This document shows, piece after piece, positions 1 to 33,574 of a stretch of DNA of 64,000 bases. The notes beneath the pieces are model-generated. The model was not told the DNA's origin, did not search any database, and was given only the letters and a program-made list of their open reading frames with translations. Within the stretch, counting starts at the first letter, position 1, and each line of letters opens with the position of its first letter. A program made the position numbers and the translations under genes. The stretch is from Kitasatospora sp. GP82. GTDB lineage: Bacteria; Actinomycetota; Actinomycetes; Streptomycetales; Streptomycetaceae. The stretch is taken from positions 88,873 to 152,872 of the forward strand of contig NZ_JARZAJ010000020.1 of assembly GCF_029892105.1 (NCBI RefSeq), in the 5' to 3' direction.

Positions 1-23808
<23,808 letters not shown>

Positions 23809-23917
23809 GAGTACCTCCGAAAGGGGTGGGCAGGCTTGGTGGCAGGGCGCGCGGCGGCGCGCCGACCGCGGCGCTCTCACGCGGTCGGCGACTCGGGGGT
23901 TGCGCGAACTCCTGCGG

Positions 23918-26236
23918 TCAGGCGGCGAGTTCTCCGGCCTGGAGGTGCCAGAGGGATGCGTAGAGCCCGCGCTGCGCGAGCAGTTCGTCGTGGGTGCCTT
24001 GTTCGGCCACCACGCCGCCCTTGTCCATGACGTAGATCCGGTCCGCGTGGCGGATGGTGGACAGCCGGTGGGCGATGATGACCATCGTCCGGTCGGCCGC
24101 GAAGCCGCGCAGGGTGCGCTGGATGGCGGCCTCGGTCTCGTTGTCGACGGCGGAGGTGGCCTCGTCCAGGATGACGACCGGCGAGTCCTTGAGGATCGCC
24201 CGCGCCAGCGCGATGCGCTGCCGCTGGCCGCCGGACAGGGCGGCGCCGCGTTCGCCGATCATCGTGTCGTAGCCGTCCGGCAGCGAGGCGATGAAGGCGT
24301 GTGCCTCGGCCATCCGGGCCGCGTTCACCACGGCCTGCTCCGGGGCCTCGAAGCTGCCGTAGCGGATGTTCTCGGCGATGGTGCCGTCGAAGAGGAACGG
24401 GTCCTGGGCGACGAAGCCGATCGCCTCCCGGACGCCCCGGCGGGGCAGCTCGCGCAGCTCCCGGCCGTCGAGCCGGACGCTGCCGAACTCCGCGTCCTGG
24501 AACCGCATCAGCAGCTTGGCGATGGTCGTCTTCCCCGAGCCGGTGGCCCCGACGATGCCGGTGGTCCGGCCGGCCGCGATGGTCAGCGAGAGGTCCTCCA
24601 GCACCGGCGGCCGGCCGGGGTAGGCAAAGGTCACCTGGTCGAGGACGAGCTCGCCCTTGACCTGCTCGGCGTCGAGCGGCCCGCCGGTGCCGTCGGTCTC
24701 CACCGGCAGCGCGTGCAGCCGCTGCACGCGGTCGTAGGCGGCCAGCGTCCGCTGGTACTGGTCGACGATGCCACCGAGGCGGTTCATCCGCAGCAGCACC
24801 ATCTGGGGCAGGCCGATCAGCGGGCTGAACACCTCGAACGGCAGCGAGCCGTTGAGCACGGACCGGCCGCCGAGCAGCAGGGTGCCGGCCATCGAGCTGG
24901 TGGTGGTGACCCGGACGATCTCCGCGTGCCGGATGGTACTGCGGTCGGTCTGCTCGTTGCTCCGCTGGGCGAGTTCGCCGAGGTGGTCGACGCGCGCCGC
25001 CTCGTACTCCTCGGTGCAGAAGCTCTTGACGGTGGCGCTCGCCTCCAGGTTGTTGACCAACTGGCTGTGCAGCCTGGCCCGGTGCTCGCTGGAGACGGCG
25101 TAGTCGGCGGCGACCCGGTCGTGGTAGTGGAACGACAGCCAGGCGATGACCGGGATGGGCAGGAAGGAGATCCAGGCGATCTGCGGCGCCAGCAGCAGGA
25201 AGAGCGGCACCAGGATGAGCAGGCTGCTGCCCAGTTGCAGCACGTCGTTCGCCGAGGTGGCGAAGAAGGTGCCGAGCTGGCCGACATCGTCCATCAGCAC
25301 GCCGGCCACCCTGGTGGTCCGCTCGCCCTCCAGGTGCCGCAGCTCCAGCTGCTCCACGTGGGCGTAGGTCCGGTTGCGCCAGTCGTGCTGGACCTCCTGG
25401 CCGAGCTTGCGCCACTGGGTGCCCGAGGCGTAGGCGAGCCCCGCCACTGCGGCGCAGGCGACGGCCACCGACCCGGCCAGCGCCCAGAGTTGAGCAGAGG
25501 CCGTGGTCAGGCCGAGGCGGACCAGCGGCGCCGCCTGGCCCTTGATGAGCACCAGCGCAGTCCAGCCGAGGAAGGTGCCGAGCGCCATCTCCGAGAGCTG
25601 GCAGGCGACCGACAGCGCGGAGGCCCGGTAGAGCCGCCGGCGGTGCGGACCGACGACCTCCAGCAGGGGGTGGCGGGCGGCTTCGGGTGCGGACGACGCC
25701 CGGGCTTCGTCGACGGTTCTGCGCCAGGCCCGCCGGACCACCACCACGGTGGCAGTCGCCACGGCGCCCAGCGCCGCCAGCTGCTTGGTCAACGCCGACC
25801 CGCGCACCAGCGCCACGCCGGTCGCGACCCCGCCCGTGACGGCCAGCACAGGGCGGACCCCGACGCGCTCCGCCCGCGGAGCACGCGGCCCGGCGGGCCG
25901 CGCCGGCGCCGGACTGCCGGCTCCGGCAGCGCTTCCGGTAATGCCTCTGGTGGCGTTCTCCGCGAACAACGCGACCGCCCGCCGGACGAGCCGGCTGACG
26001 TCCGTGGCGGTCACGCTCGCGTCGTGGCGAACGAGAACCCCTCCGGTGATCGGGCTGGCCTGTGCCTCGGTGATGCCGGGAATCCGTCGAAGGGCCGCCG
26101 CGAGCACCTCGGCGACCTGCGGCCGTCCGAGCACCAGCTTGACGTCCCAGCGCTGCCGACCCGGAATGACCGAGCGCGGGCGCACATCCAAATCCCCGGA
26201 GCGGTATCCGGCTGCGGCACCCAGCAGAGATGGCAT
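23918..26236 (-). CDS. ABC exporter (fused membrane domain and ATPase) with N-terminal HMA2-like domain
   Basis: The protein has 772 residues from the ATG at 26236; a GTG at 26293 would add 19. Residues ~1-85 resemble the heavy-metal-associated domain seen at the N-terminus of some P-type ATPases: WDVKLVLGR, then RIPGITEAQASPITG and VLVRHD. I see no CxxC there, so metal binding is uncertain. Several hydrophobic segments follow, including one near residues 400-430. The ATPase occupies about residues 510-760: Walker A GATGSGKTT, Q-loop VAQDPFLFDGTIAEN, signature LSGGQRQRIALARA, Walker B VVILDEATS and H-loop IAHRLST. It is a homodimer-type exporter in the cytoplasmic membrane. There is no C39 peptidase domain. 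It sits 109 bp upstream of the NRPS on the same strand, so peptide efflux and self-protection are its likely jobs. Confidence 0.93.
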   Translation of the reverse strand: MPSLLGAAAGYRSGDLDVRPRSVIPGRQRWDVKLVLGRPQVAEVLAAALRRIPGITEAQASPITGGVLVRHDASVTATDVSRLVRRAVALFAENATRGITGSAAGAGSPAPARPAGPRAPRAERVGVRPVLAVTGGVATGVALVRGSALTKQLAALGAVATATVVVVRRAWRRTVDEARASSAPEAARHPLLEVVGPHRRRLYRASALSVACQLSEMALGTFLGWTALVLIKGQAAPLVRLGLTTASAQLWALAGSVAVACAAVAGLAYASGTQWRKLGQEVQHDWRNRTYAHVEQLELRHLEGERTTRVAGVLMDDVGQLGTFFATSANDVLQLGSSLLILVPLFLLLAPQIAWISFLPIPVIAWLSFHYHDRVAADYAVSSEHRARLHSQLVNNLEASATVKSFCTEEYEAARVDHLGELAQRSNEQTDRSTIRHAEIVRVTTTSSMAGTLLLGGRSVLNGSLPFEVFSPLIGLPQMVLLRMNRLGGIVDQYQRTLAAYDRVQRLHALPVETDGTGGPLDAEQVKGELVLDQVTFAYPGRPPVLEDLSLTIAAGRTTGIVGATGSGKTTIAKLLMRFQDAEFGSVRLDGRELRELPRRGVREAIGFVAQDPFLFDGTIAENIRYGSFEAPEQAVVNAARMAEAHAFIASLPDGYDTMIGERGAALSGGQRQRIALARAILKDSPVVILDEATSAVDNETEAAIQRTLRGFAADRTMVIIAHRLSTIRHADRIYVMDKGGVVAEQGTHDELLAQRGLYASLWHLQAGELAA

Positions 26237-26411
26237 GTGTACGATCACCTGTTTGCGGAGGTCGCGAATCCCGCCGCGGACACGGCGGAGCACTGCGACG
26301 GAACGGAAATTCGGTCAGGGAGGATGGTTCGGTTCAAAAGAGTCGATCGGCCGCCGTATGGGCGCACCGGGAAACAAGGCGCCCACACGGAGACCTCTCG
26401 TCCGGCCCGGC

Positions 26412-26768
26412 TCAGTTCGCCTTGCCGGCACCTGCTGTGGCACGGATCTTGGGCGTCCTGGCCTCGTCCTCGGAACGGCCGGCGGCATCGTCCCTACCAC
26501 CGTTCGGGTCGCCGCCGGCGGCGACCCTCGGACCGGCGGCCGCATGACCGACGGGTTCTCCCACGGCGATCTGTGCGGCCACCATCTCGGCGGCCACTTC
26601 GGCCGCGAGGTCGTGGATGTTCTCCCCGGCCTCGTGGGCGGCCTTCTTCACCTCAAGAACCAGCCCCACGGACGTCTTGACGACGCCTCGCATCAGCGGC
26701 TTGAGGACACGCTTGGCCAGCGGTGCGACGATGAGGCCGACCAGGAAGGGCGGTACGACGGGCGGCAT
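26412..26768 (-). CDS. DUF5132 family small membrane-associated protein
   Basis: This 118-residue protein begins MPPVVPPFLVGLIVAPLAKR, followed by KPLMRGVVKTSVGL, EVKKAAHEAGE and HDLAAEVAAEM. This is the pattern I associate with DUF5132 proteins. Residues 6-22 form a hydrophobic segment. The middle is an amphipathic, charged helix, and the Gly/Ala/Pro-rich tail (from about residue 75) looks disordered. The start has GGATGGAGAG upstream. It is the first gene of the minus-strand group, 175 bp upstream of the exporter. DUF5132 proteins are often found beside heavy-metal-associated-domain proteins, which fits its HMA-bearing neighbour. No biochemical role is established. Confidence 0.8.
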   Translation of the reverse strand: MPPVVPPFLVGLIVAPLAKRVLKPLMRGVVKTSVGLVLEVKKAAHEAGENIHDLAAEVAAEMVAAQIAVGEPVGHAAAGPRVAAGGDPNGGRDDAAGRSEDEARTPKIRATAGAGKAN

Positions 26769-27160
26769 AGCTCTCCATCCTCTCTACGTATACGTGCGAC
26801 AGGGACTCCAGACACTGCGAATACCGGAGCAGCACACGGTTAGGCGGACGGAATCACCCACACCGGAATTCACGATCCGCGCCACGCCGAGCAAGCCGGA
26901 TATTCCGCCGAAGAACCGAGACGGTCTCTCGCACGGAATCGACCCTGAAGACTCGACGAACTGTTCACGTGTCCGAGTCCACAACCGTGAGACCACCGCC
27001 CGCTTTTCAGCAGCGTAGTCGATTCATGTCGGTCGAGGCCAAACAGCCAAGTCGCATTTCACCCGTGCGTGTACTCTTCGACTCGCCGACCGGAGCGGGC
27101 CGCAACGCTTTCGACAATCACACACATCCTCCGGGGCCGATGAATTTACCGGAAGGATTT
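26769..27160. promoter_or_regulatory. 392-bp leader and probable promoter region of the DUF5132-exporter-NRPS operon
   Basis: This gap lies between the start of the DUF5132 gene and the stop of the DUF885 gene, both on the minus strand. It is visibly richer in A and T than its surroundings and holds no convincing coding frame. As the only sizeable non-coding stretch upstream of the three-gene unit, it is the best candidate for the operon promoter. I could not pick out a specific -10/-35 pair or operator. Confidence 0.4.
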
Positions 27161-28862
27161 TCAGCCTATTCGCTCGGTCTCTTCAGCACGGAGTTCGCGC
27201 GCCACCCGCCGCCGCAGGGCCGGGAACGGCAGTCCGCCACCGCTCAGCACCACCTCGTGAAAGGCGCGGACATCGAAACCGGCCCCCTGGTCCTCTTCGA
27301 CCCGGGCCCGCAGCCGGCTGAACTCCAGATACCCGGCGCGGTACGACAGCGCCTGCCCCGGGAGGTCGGTCGAGTAGCGCAGCAGGTCGGAGGCGATCTG
27401 CCGGTCCGACTCGGTGGAGTTGGCGCGCATGAACGCCCGCGCCTCCTCCAGGGTCATCGTCCCGAGGTTGAGCCCCGTGTCGACGACGAGGCGCTGCGAG
27501 GTGAACCGCTCCTGCGCGAGGCGCCCGTACGCGTCCCACGGGTCGTCGTAGAGGCCCATCTCCCAGCCGAGTCCGGCCGCGTACTCCGCCCAGCCCTCGT
27601 TGAACCCGCCGAACTCGACGACCTCCCGCCGCAGTTCGGGCAGCACCCGGCTCTCCGCCTGCCGGGCGAGATGGAAGTGATGCCCGGGCGCCAGCTCGTG
27701 GTAGATCAGGGAGGCCGCGCCCAGCAGTGACCGGTTCGCCAGGTCCGAGCCGTTGTAGCGGTAGCGTCCGACGGGGCCGGCCGGGGTCGGCTGCTCGTAG
27801 TACCCGAAGGTCATCCCCGCCTCCAGCGCCGGATCCAACCGGGCCAGCCCGTAGGGGGCCGCCGGCAGGGTGGCGAACCACCGCGGCAGCAGCGGAGCCA
27901 GGCGGTCGAGGTGGCCGCGGTAGCGGGCCTCGACCTCCTCGGGCGTTCTCGCGTGGAGGCGGGGCTCGGTCCGCAGGCGGGCGTGGAAGTCCTCCTCGCC
28001 ACCCGGGAATCCGAGCGCGGCGCGGACTTCGCGCATCCGCTCGGCCAGCTCGAGGCAGTGGTCGAGGCCGAGCGCGTGCAGCCGCTCGGGCGACGCGTCC
28101 TCGGCTGTGTGGGTCCGGATGAACTCCCGGTACGCCTCCTCACCACCCTCGTACTGCGCCCAGCCGACGCCCTCCGCCGCGCCGCGCCGGTAGGCGGGAT
28201 CGTCGAGGACGGCGAGCAGCCCGTCGAACGCCGGCTCCACCTCGCCCGTCACCAGCCGCCGTACCCCGTCCCGCAGTCCGGCGCGGTCCGCGGGCCCGAG
28301 CCGGTCCTCGTCGACCTCCACCCGGCGTGCCAGCAAGGCCCGCAGGCCGACGATCGTGGCGCGGGCGCCGGCCAGGGCCGGGGCCGGGATGCGGACGCCG
28401 CGCGCCGCCTGCCCGGCCGTCTTGTCGCGGATCGTGCCGACCACCCGGGCGAGTTCGCGCACCAGGACCAAGTACCGCTCGGAGTCGGCCCGTTCGTCGA
28501 AGCGGAAGGGGGCGAGGACGGTGTCGGCGTACTGCACCAGCGGAAACAGCCGGTACGGGGTGGCGGCGGGGGTCAGCCAGTAGCAGCGGCGGGCCCGAAG
28601 CTCCTGCTCCGCCAAGGCCGCGACGAACGCGGCGGTATCCGCATCGGTGCCGGACAGCTCCGCGTCGTCGATCGACCGGAGGCGGTCCAGCACGCCCGCC
28701 CCGAACCGCGCCCGTTCGTCCGCCTCCGCGACCGACACCCCGGGCAGAGTCTCGACCGGGAGCCCCCGCCGGACCCGCAGCAGCGGATCGCGCTCCAGCA
28801 AGAACTCCCAGTAGCAGGCCGCCAGATGACCGATCTCGCGGCCGGGTTCGTCCGTCCTCATA
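27161..28862 (-). CDS. DUF885 family predicted zinc metallopeptidase
   Basis: The 567-residue protein begins MRTDEPGREIGHLAACYWEF. It contains YHELAPGHHFHLARQ, the HExxxGHH-type motif expected to bind zinc and catalyse hydrolysis in DUF885 proteins. NEGWAEYAAGLGWEMGLY, with the probable third zinc ligand Glu, and SYRAGYLEF near the C-terminus also match the family. The length is normal for it. No signal peptide is visible, so it is probably cytosolic. The ATG at 28862 lacks a clear ribosome site and may be leaderless. It is transcribed away from a peptide-type ABC importer operon 216 bp away, so it could hydrolyse imported peptides. That link is inference from position. Confidence 0.88.
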
Positions 28863-29000
28863 CGGACAGTGTGGCGACGCGGCACAGCGGGGGTGGCCGG
28901 ATGGCGGACCGCCGGGCGGCGATGTCCCCCGGACGAGTGAAATGTGACCACCGGTTCCCCGCGCGGGCCCCGGGGGCGGGAACCAAGGGACAGGGCGGGC

Positions 29001-29034
29001 CGGAGGGTTTCGGGACCCGGTCCGAAACCGGCCT
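29001..29034. promoter_or_regulatory. Inverted repeat in the DUF885/importer divergent promoter region
   Basis: GGTTTCGG (29006-29013) and CCGAAACC (29022-29029) form a perfect 8-bp inverted repeat with an 8-bp spacer. The match partly extends outward as GGAG and CTCC. It sits 50-75 bp upstream of the binding-protein start and about 140-170 bp from the DUF885 start. It could be a dimeric regulator operator shared by both transcripts. No regulator gene is adjacent. Confidence 0.45.
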
Positions 29035-29078
29035 CCGGGCAAGAAGGTCGGGGTGCACGACGGATCGGCGGTGGCACC

Positions 29079-30671
29079 ATGGGCGCCGTGCCCCGTAGCC
29101 CCGTCCCGGTGACGCTGACGGCCGCCGTCACCGCCGCGGCCGCCGTTCTGGCCGGATGCGGCGGCACCGCCCGCTCCTCGACCACCACCCCGGTCGTGGA
29201 GCGCGGGACCGTCAGGATCGCGGCGGCCAACGAGACGCCGAGCTTCAACCCGTACTCGGCCTTCGGCAACGGCCCGGCCCGCTACGCCTACGACTCCCTG
29301 GTCAACGTCTCCCCCGACGGCACGCTCGTCTCCGGCCTGGCGACGGCCTGGCGGGCCACCACCACCTCGGCCACGTTCACCCTCCGTCCGGACGTGACGT
29401 GTTCCGACGGCACGCCCCTCACCCCCTCGGCGGTGGCCCGCTCGCTGTCCTACGCGGCCGACCCGGCCCACCAACTCGCCGGCGCGCAGAGCGTGCTGCC
29501 CGGCGTCCCGTTCACCGTGACCGCCGACGACGCGGCCGGCACGGTGTCGGCGACGATGGCCGCCCCCTACCCGTTCGTCACCCGCACGCTCGGCCTGCTG
29601 CCCATCGTCTGCCCCGCCGGCCTGGACCGGCCGCAGTCGCTGGACCGGGGCACCGCAGGCACCGGCCCATACGTCCTGACCGGGTACACCGCCGGCGGGC
29701 CGTACGAGTTCACGGTGCGCGAGGGCTACACGTGGGGCCCGGCCGGGGCGACGACCGCGACGCCCGGGCTGCCCGCCCGGATCGTCGTCTCCGTGGTACC
29801 GCAGGAGTCCACCGCCGCGAACCTGCTGCTCACCGGGGGCGTCAACATCGCGACGGTCCGCGGACCGGACCGCTCCCGGCTCGCCGGCCGCGGCCTGGCC
29901 ACCACCGACGTGGCGACCGTGGTCGGACTGACCTTCTTCAACCAGCGCCCGGGCCGCCCCCTCAACGACCCGGCGGTCCGCCGGGCCCTGGTGGCCGCGC
30001 TGGACCGCCAGGGGCTCGCCAACGTCGCCGTCGGCGGCACCGGCCGGCCCGCCACCGACTTCGGCGCGGTGGGCGCCGTCTGCCACTCGGATCTCGCGGC
30101 CGCCAACCTGCCCGTCCAGGACGCCGCCGAGGCGCTGCGCGCCGCGGGCTGGACCAGGGCCGCCGACGGCCGGCTGGCCAAGGACGGCTTCCCGCTGCGG
30201 CTGCGCCTGATCACCAGCCCGGACCTCGGCTCGACACTGCCGTCCGTGGCCGAGCTGATGGCCCGGGAGTGGACGGCGCTCGGCGCGGACGTCCGGCTCG
30301 TCAGCGAAGGCCTGCCCGCGCTGGTCAACGCGATGTACCAGACCGGCGACTTCGACGTCGTGATCGGCAGCACGCCGGGATTCCTGCTTCCGGCCGGCTT
30401 CGTCCCGTTCTTCTCCGGACCGCCCCCCGCCCAGGGACTCAACTTCGCCGAGGTCGCCGACCCCGCGTACGACGCCCTCGTCGCCCAGGCGCTCCAGGAG
30501 ACGGACACGACCGGCTGCGGCACCTGGAACCGGGCCGCGGCCGCACTGTTCCGCTCGGCCGACGCCCTGCCGATCGCCGACGGCGAGAGCACCGTCTACG
30601 GCTACCGCACCACCTTCGCCACCACCTTCGGCGGCGCCATCGTCCCCACCAGCATCCGCCTGCACCGATGA
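29079..30671 (+). CDS. ABC transporter substrate-binding lipoprotein, family 5 (peptide/nickel type)
   Basis: The 530-residue protein has an N-terminal lipoprotein signal: VTLTAAVTAAAAVLAGC gives lipobox LAGC with the lipidated Cys near residue 25. The mature part has family-5 hallmarks: TPSFNPYSAFGNG, LATAWRATTTSATFTLR, GTAGTGPYVLTGY and FFNQRPGRPLNDPAVRRAL. It would capture peptides, opines or similar ligands outside the membrane and hand them to the following permeases. ATG 29079 is chosen; GTG 29088 is an in-frame alternative. Its stop overlaps the next start as ATGA, showing tight translational coupling. The ligand cannot be told from sequence. Confidence 0.92.
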   Translation: MGAVPRSPVPVTLTAAVTAAAAVLAGCGGTARSSTTTPVVERGTVRIAAANETPSFNPYSAFGNGPARYAYDSLVNVSPDGTLVSGLATAWRATTTSATFTLRPDVTCSDGTPLTPSAVARSLSYAADPAHQLAGAQSVLPGVPFTVTADDAAGTVSATMAAPYPFVTRTLGLLPIVCPAGLDRPQSLDRGTAGTGPYVLTGYTAGGPYEFTVREGYTWGPAGATTATPGLPARIVVSVVPQESTAANLLLTGGVNIATVRGPDRSRLAGRGLATTDVATVVGLTFFNQRPGRPLNDPAVRRALVAALDRQGLANVAVGGTGRPATDFGAVGAVCHSDLAAANLPVQDAAEALRAAGWTRAADGRLAKDGFPLRLRLITSPDLGSTLPSVAELMAREWTALGADVRLVSEGLPALVNAMYQTGDFDVVIGSTPGFLLPAGFVPFFSGPPPAQGLNFAEVADPAYDALVAQALQETDTTGCGTWNRAAAALFRSADALPIADGESTVYGYRTTFATTFGGAIVPTSIRLHR

Positions 30672-31654
30672 CCGGGGTGAGCGACGTGTCCGTATCCCTG
30701 CTGCCGCGGCACCCGTGGACGGCGTTCTGCGTCCGCCGCTCGGCCCGGCTGGTCCTCTCCCTGGGCGTCGTGCTCACCGCGTCCTTCGCGATGATCCGGC
30801 TCGTCCCCGGCGACCCGGTGCGCGCCGCCCTGGGCGTCGACGCCCCGCCCGCCCTGGTGGCCGCCCGCCGGCATCAACTCGGCCTCGACCAGCCCTTCCT
30901 GGCCCAGTACCGGCACTACCTGGGTGGACTCCTGCACGGCGACATGGGGGCCTCCCTGATCACCGGGACACCCGTCGCGGAACTGGTCCGGACCCGGCTC
31001 CCGGCCACCCTCGACATCGCGCTCCCGGCGTTCCTCGTCACCCTCGCCGTCGCCCTGCCCTGCGGGCTGGTCGCCGCCGTCCACACCCGCGACGGGCGAC
31101 GCCCGCGCGCTGAGCTGGCGTTCACGGCGGTGACCGCCGGCCTCGCCAGCGTGCCGGACTTCGTGCTGGCCGCAGGGCTGAGCGCGCTGCTGGCCGTCGG
31201 CCTGGAACTGCTCCCGGTGGCGGGCACCGCGGGCGCGGAGTCCTTCGTCCTCCCCGTGCTCGCCCTCTCCCTCGCCCCCACCGCCGTCCTGGCGCGCGTC
31301 GTCCGGGTGGAGGCGCTGAAGGTGCTCGCCGAGGACTACATGCGCACCGCCCGGGGGAAGCGGCTCTCCCCCGCCCGCCGCTACCTGCGGCACGCGGCGC
31401 CGAACATGGCGACCGCCGCGCTCACCGTCGCCGGCAGCCTGCTGCCTGCCATGATCGCCGGCACCGTGCTGGTCGAGAAGGTGTTCGCCTGGCCCGGTAT
31501 CGGGTCGGCGATGGCCCAGTCCGTGGTCGCGCAGGACTATCCGGTGGTCCAGGCGATGGTGCTGATCCTGGGCACGACGGTGCTACTCGCCGGCCTCCTG
31601 GTCGACGGGCTGCTCGCGCTGCTCGACCCGCGCTCGGCGATCCGGGAGATGTGA
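30668..31654 (+). CDS. ABC transporter permease, DppB/OppB type
   Basis: The 328-residue membrane protein has about six hydrophobic segments. Near the N-terminus it carries FAMIRLVPGDPVRAALG, the usual DppB/OppB signature. The cytoplasmic coupling loop reads LAEDYMRTARGKRLSPARRYLRHAAPN. The EAA-type loop and the ending WPGIGSAMAQSVVAQDYPVVQ are typical. The ATG overlaps the stop of the binding-protein gene by ATGA. It would pair with the fused permease-ATPase downstream to form the channel. Confidence 0.93.
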   Translation: MTGVSDVSVSLLPRHPWTAFCVRRSARLVLSLGVVLTASFAMIRLVPGDPVRAALGVDAPPALVAARRHQLGLDQPFLAQYRHYLGGLLHGDMGASLITGTPVAELVRTRLPATLDIALPAFLVTLAVALPCGLVAAVHTRDGRRPRAELAFTAVTAGLASVPDFVLAAGLSALLAVGLELLPVAGTAGAESFVLPVLALSLAPTAVLARVVRVEALKVLAEDYMRTARGKRLSPARRYLRHAAPNMATAALTVAGSLLPAMIAGTVLVEKVFAWPGIGSAMAQSVVAQDYPVVQAMVLILGTTVLLAGLLVDGLLALLDPRSAIREM

Positions 31655-31660
31655 GGCCCG

Positions 31661-33574
31661 ATGTCCGTTCCCACCCGGTCCCGGCGGAGCCTGCCGTCCT
31701 CACCCCTGGCATGGGTCGCGGCGACGATGCTGGCCTCGCTGGTCCTGCTCGCGCTCGCCGGTCCGCTCGTCTGGGGTGCGGCAGCCGACCGTCCCGACCC
31801 CTCGGCGGTGCTGCAGGGCCCGTCCGCCGCGCACCCCTTCGGCACCGACAACCTCGGGCGGGACCTGCTCGCCCGGGTACTGACCGCCGCCCGGCCCTCC
31901 CTCCTGCTCGCGCTCTCGGCGACCCTGCTGGGCGCGGCCGGCGGCGTCGTCCTGGGGGCGTCCACCGCCGTCGTCGGCCCGCGCACCCGCCGGTGGCTCG
32001 CCACGCTGATCAACCTCCTGCTCGCCTTCCCCGCCCTCCTGGTCGCGCTCTTCCTCGCGGTCGTCCTCGGCGCGGGCGCGGGCGGCGCGCTGTTCGCCCT
32101 CGCCGTCGCGTCCGTCCCCGGCTTCGCCCGGCTGGCCCAGACGCTCGCCGCCGGGGTCTCGGGCACCGACTACCTGGCCGCGGCCCGCGTCCTCGGCCTG
32201 CGCCGGCACCGCCTGCTCCGGCGGCACGTCCTGCCCAACATCGCCGAGCCGCTGCTGCTGAGCACCACCATGGCCGCGGGCACGGCGCTCGTCGCGCTCG
32301 CCGGACTGAGCTTCCTCGGGCTCGGCGTGCAGCCGCCCGCCTACGACTGGGGGCAGCTGCTCAACCAGGGGCTGGACCGCGTATACGCTCAGCCACTGCC
32401 CGCCCTCGCGCCGGGCCTGGCCATCCTCTACGCGGCCCTGACGTTCCAACTGCTCGGCGAGGTCCTGGCCGGGAGCGCCGCCCGGCGCGCCCACGCACCG
32501 CAGTCGCCACCGACCGCACCCTTGCCCGCAACCCTGCCTGCGCCTCTGCCCGTACCGGACGGACCGGCCGGGGACGATCACGTTCTGCAGGATCACGTTC
32601 TGCAGGTCGAGGACCTCACGATCGAACTCCCCACCCCCGCCGGAGTGATCCGGCCGGTCCGAGGCGTCAGCCTCTCCCTGCGGGCCGGGGAGATCGTGGG
32701 GCTCGTCGGCGAGTCCGGCTCCGGCAAGTCGCTCACCGCCCTCGCGCTCGCCGGCCTACTGCCCGAACACGCCCGGGTCGGCCGGCGGACGCACCGCCTG
32801 CTCGGCGCCGACCTCACCGCCATGACACGGAAGGAACGCCACCACCACCTCGCGACCGGGCTGGCGGTGATCTTCCAGAACCCGGCATCGGCACTCAACC
32901 CGTCGCTCCGGATCGCCACCCAGCTCACCGAGGCGATCCGCACGCACCGCGGCGCAAGCCGCACGGAGGCCGCCGCGCAGGCCGAGGCCGCCCTGCGACG
33001 GGTCGCCCTGCCGCCGTCCCTCCTGCGCTCGCGCCCCCACCAGCTCTCGGGCGGCCAGCGCCAGCGCGTGATGATCGCATCCGGCCTGATGGTGCGGCCG
33101 GCCCTGATCATCGCCGACGAGCCGACGACGGCACTCGACGTCACGGTGCAGCGGCAGATCACCGAGCTGCTCTCCGACGTCCGGCGGGACACCTCCGCCG
33201 CGGTGCTGTTCATCAGCCACGACGTCGCGCTCGTGGCCGGGCTGTGCGAGCGCGTCCTGGTGATGTACGCCGGGACGGTCGTCGAGAGCCTGCCGGCGGA
33301 CCGCCTGGCCACCGCCACCCGCCACCCCTACACCCGGGCACTGGTCGAGTCCGTACCGGACCTGACCGCGGACCGCGACCGGCCGCTGCGCACCGTCGAG
33401 GGCGGACCGCCCGATCCGCTCGCGCCCGCCGCCGGCTGCCCGTTCCAGCCGCGCTGCCCCCACCGGCGGCACCGCTGCGCCGAGGACGTCCCGGCGCTGA
33501 CCGACCTGGACCCCGGGCACCGGGTCGCGTGCTGGTACCCGCTGCCGGCACCGGCGAAGGCGACCGCCTCATGA
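31661..33574 (+). CDS. Fused ABC permease (DppC type) and ATPase (DppD type)
   Basis: Residues ~1-275 are a DppC-like permease: PFGTDNLGRDLLARVL, SGTDYLAAARVLGL and FLGLGVQPPAYDWGQLL. A Pro-rich linker of about 35 residues follows. Residues ~310-637 are an ATPase: Walker A GESGSGKS, Q-loop VIFQNP, signature LSGGQRQRV, Walker B IIADEPTTALD and H-loop LFISHD. The C-terminal Cys cluster (CPFQPRCPHRRHRC, then CWYP) is typical of Opp/Dpp ATPases. Two proteins usually encoded separately are thus one 637-residue chain. A perfect 15-bp tandem duplication at 32576-32605 in the linker encodes a repeated DHVLQ. The gene lies 6 bp after the DppB stop and overlaps the next gene by ATGA. Confidence 0.92.
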   Translation: MSVPTRSRRSLPSSPLAWVAATMLASLVLLALAGPLVWGAAADRPDPSAVLQGPSAAHPFGTDNLGRDLLARVLTAARPSLLLALSATLLGAAGGVVLGASTAVVGPRTRRWLATLINLLLAFPALLVALFLAVVLGAGAGGALFALAVASVPGFARLAQTLAAGVSGTDYLAAARVLGLRRHRLLRRHVLPNIAEPLLLSTTMAAGTALVALAGLSFLGLGVQPPAYDWGQLLNQGLDRVYAQPLPALAPGLAILYAALTFQLLGEVLAGSAARRAHAPQSPPTAPLPATLPAPLPVPDGPAGDDHVLQDHVLQVEDLTIELPTPAGVIRPVRGVSLSLRAGEIVGLVGESGSGKSLTALALAGLLPEHARVGRRTHRLLGADLTAMTRKERHHHLATGLAVIFQNPASALNPSLRIATQLTEAIRTHRGASRTEAAAQAEAALRRVALPPSLLRSRPHQLSGGQRQRVMIASGLMVRPALIIADEPTTALDVTVQRQITELLSDVRRDTSAAVLFISHDVALVAGLCERVLVMYAGTVVESLPADRLATATRHPYTRALVESVPDLTADRDRPLRTVEGGPPDPLAPAAGCPFQPRCPHRRHRCAEDVPALTDLDPGHRVACWYPLPAPAKATAS

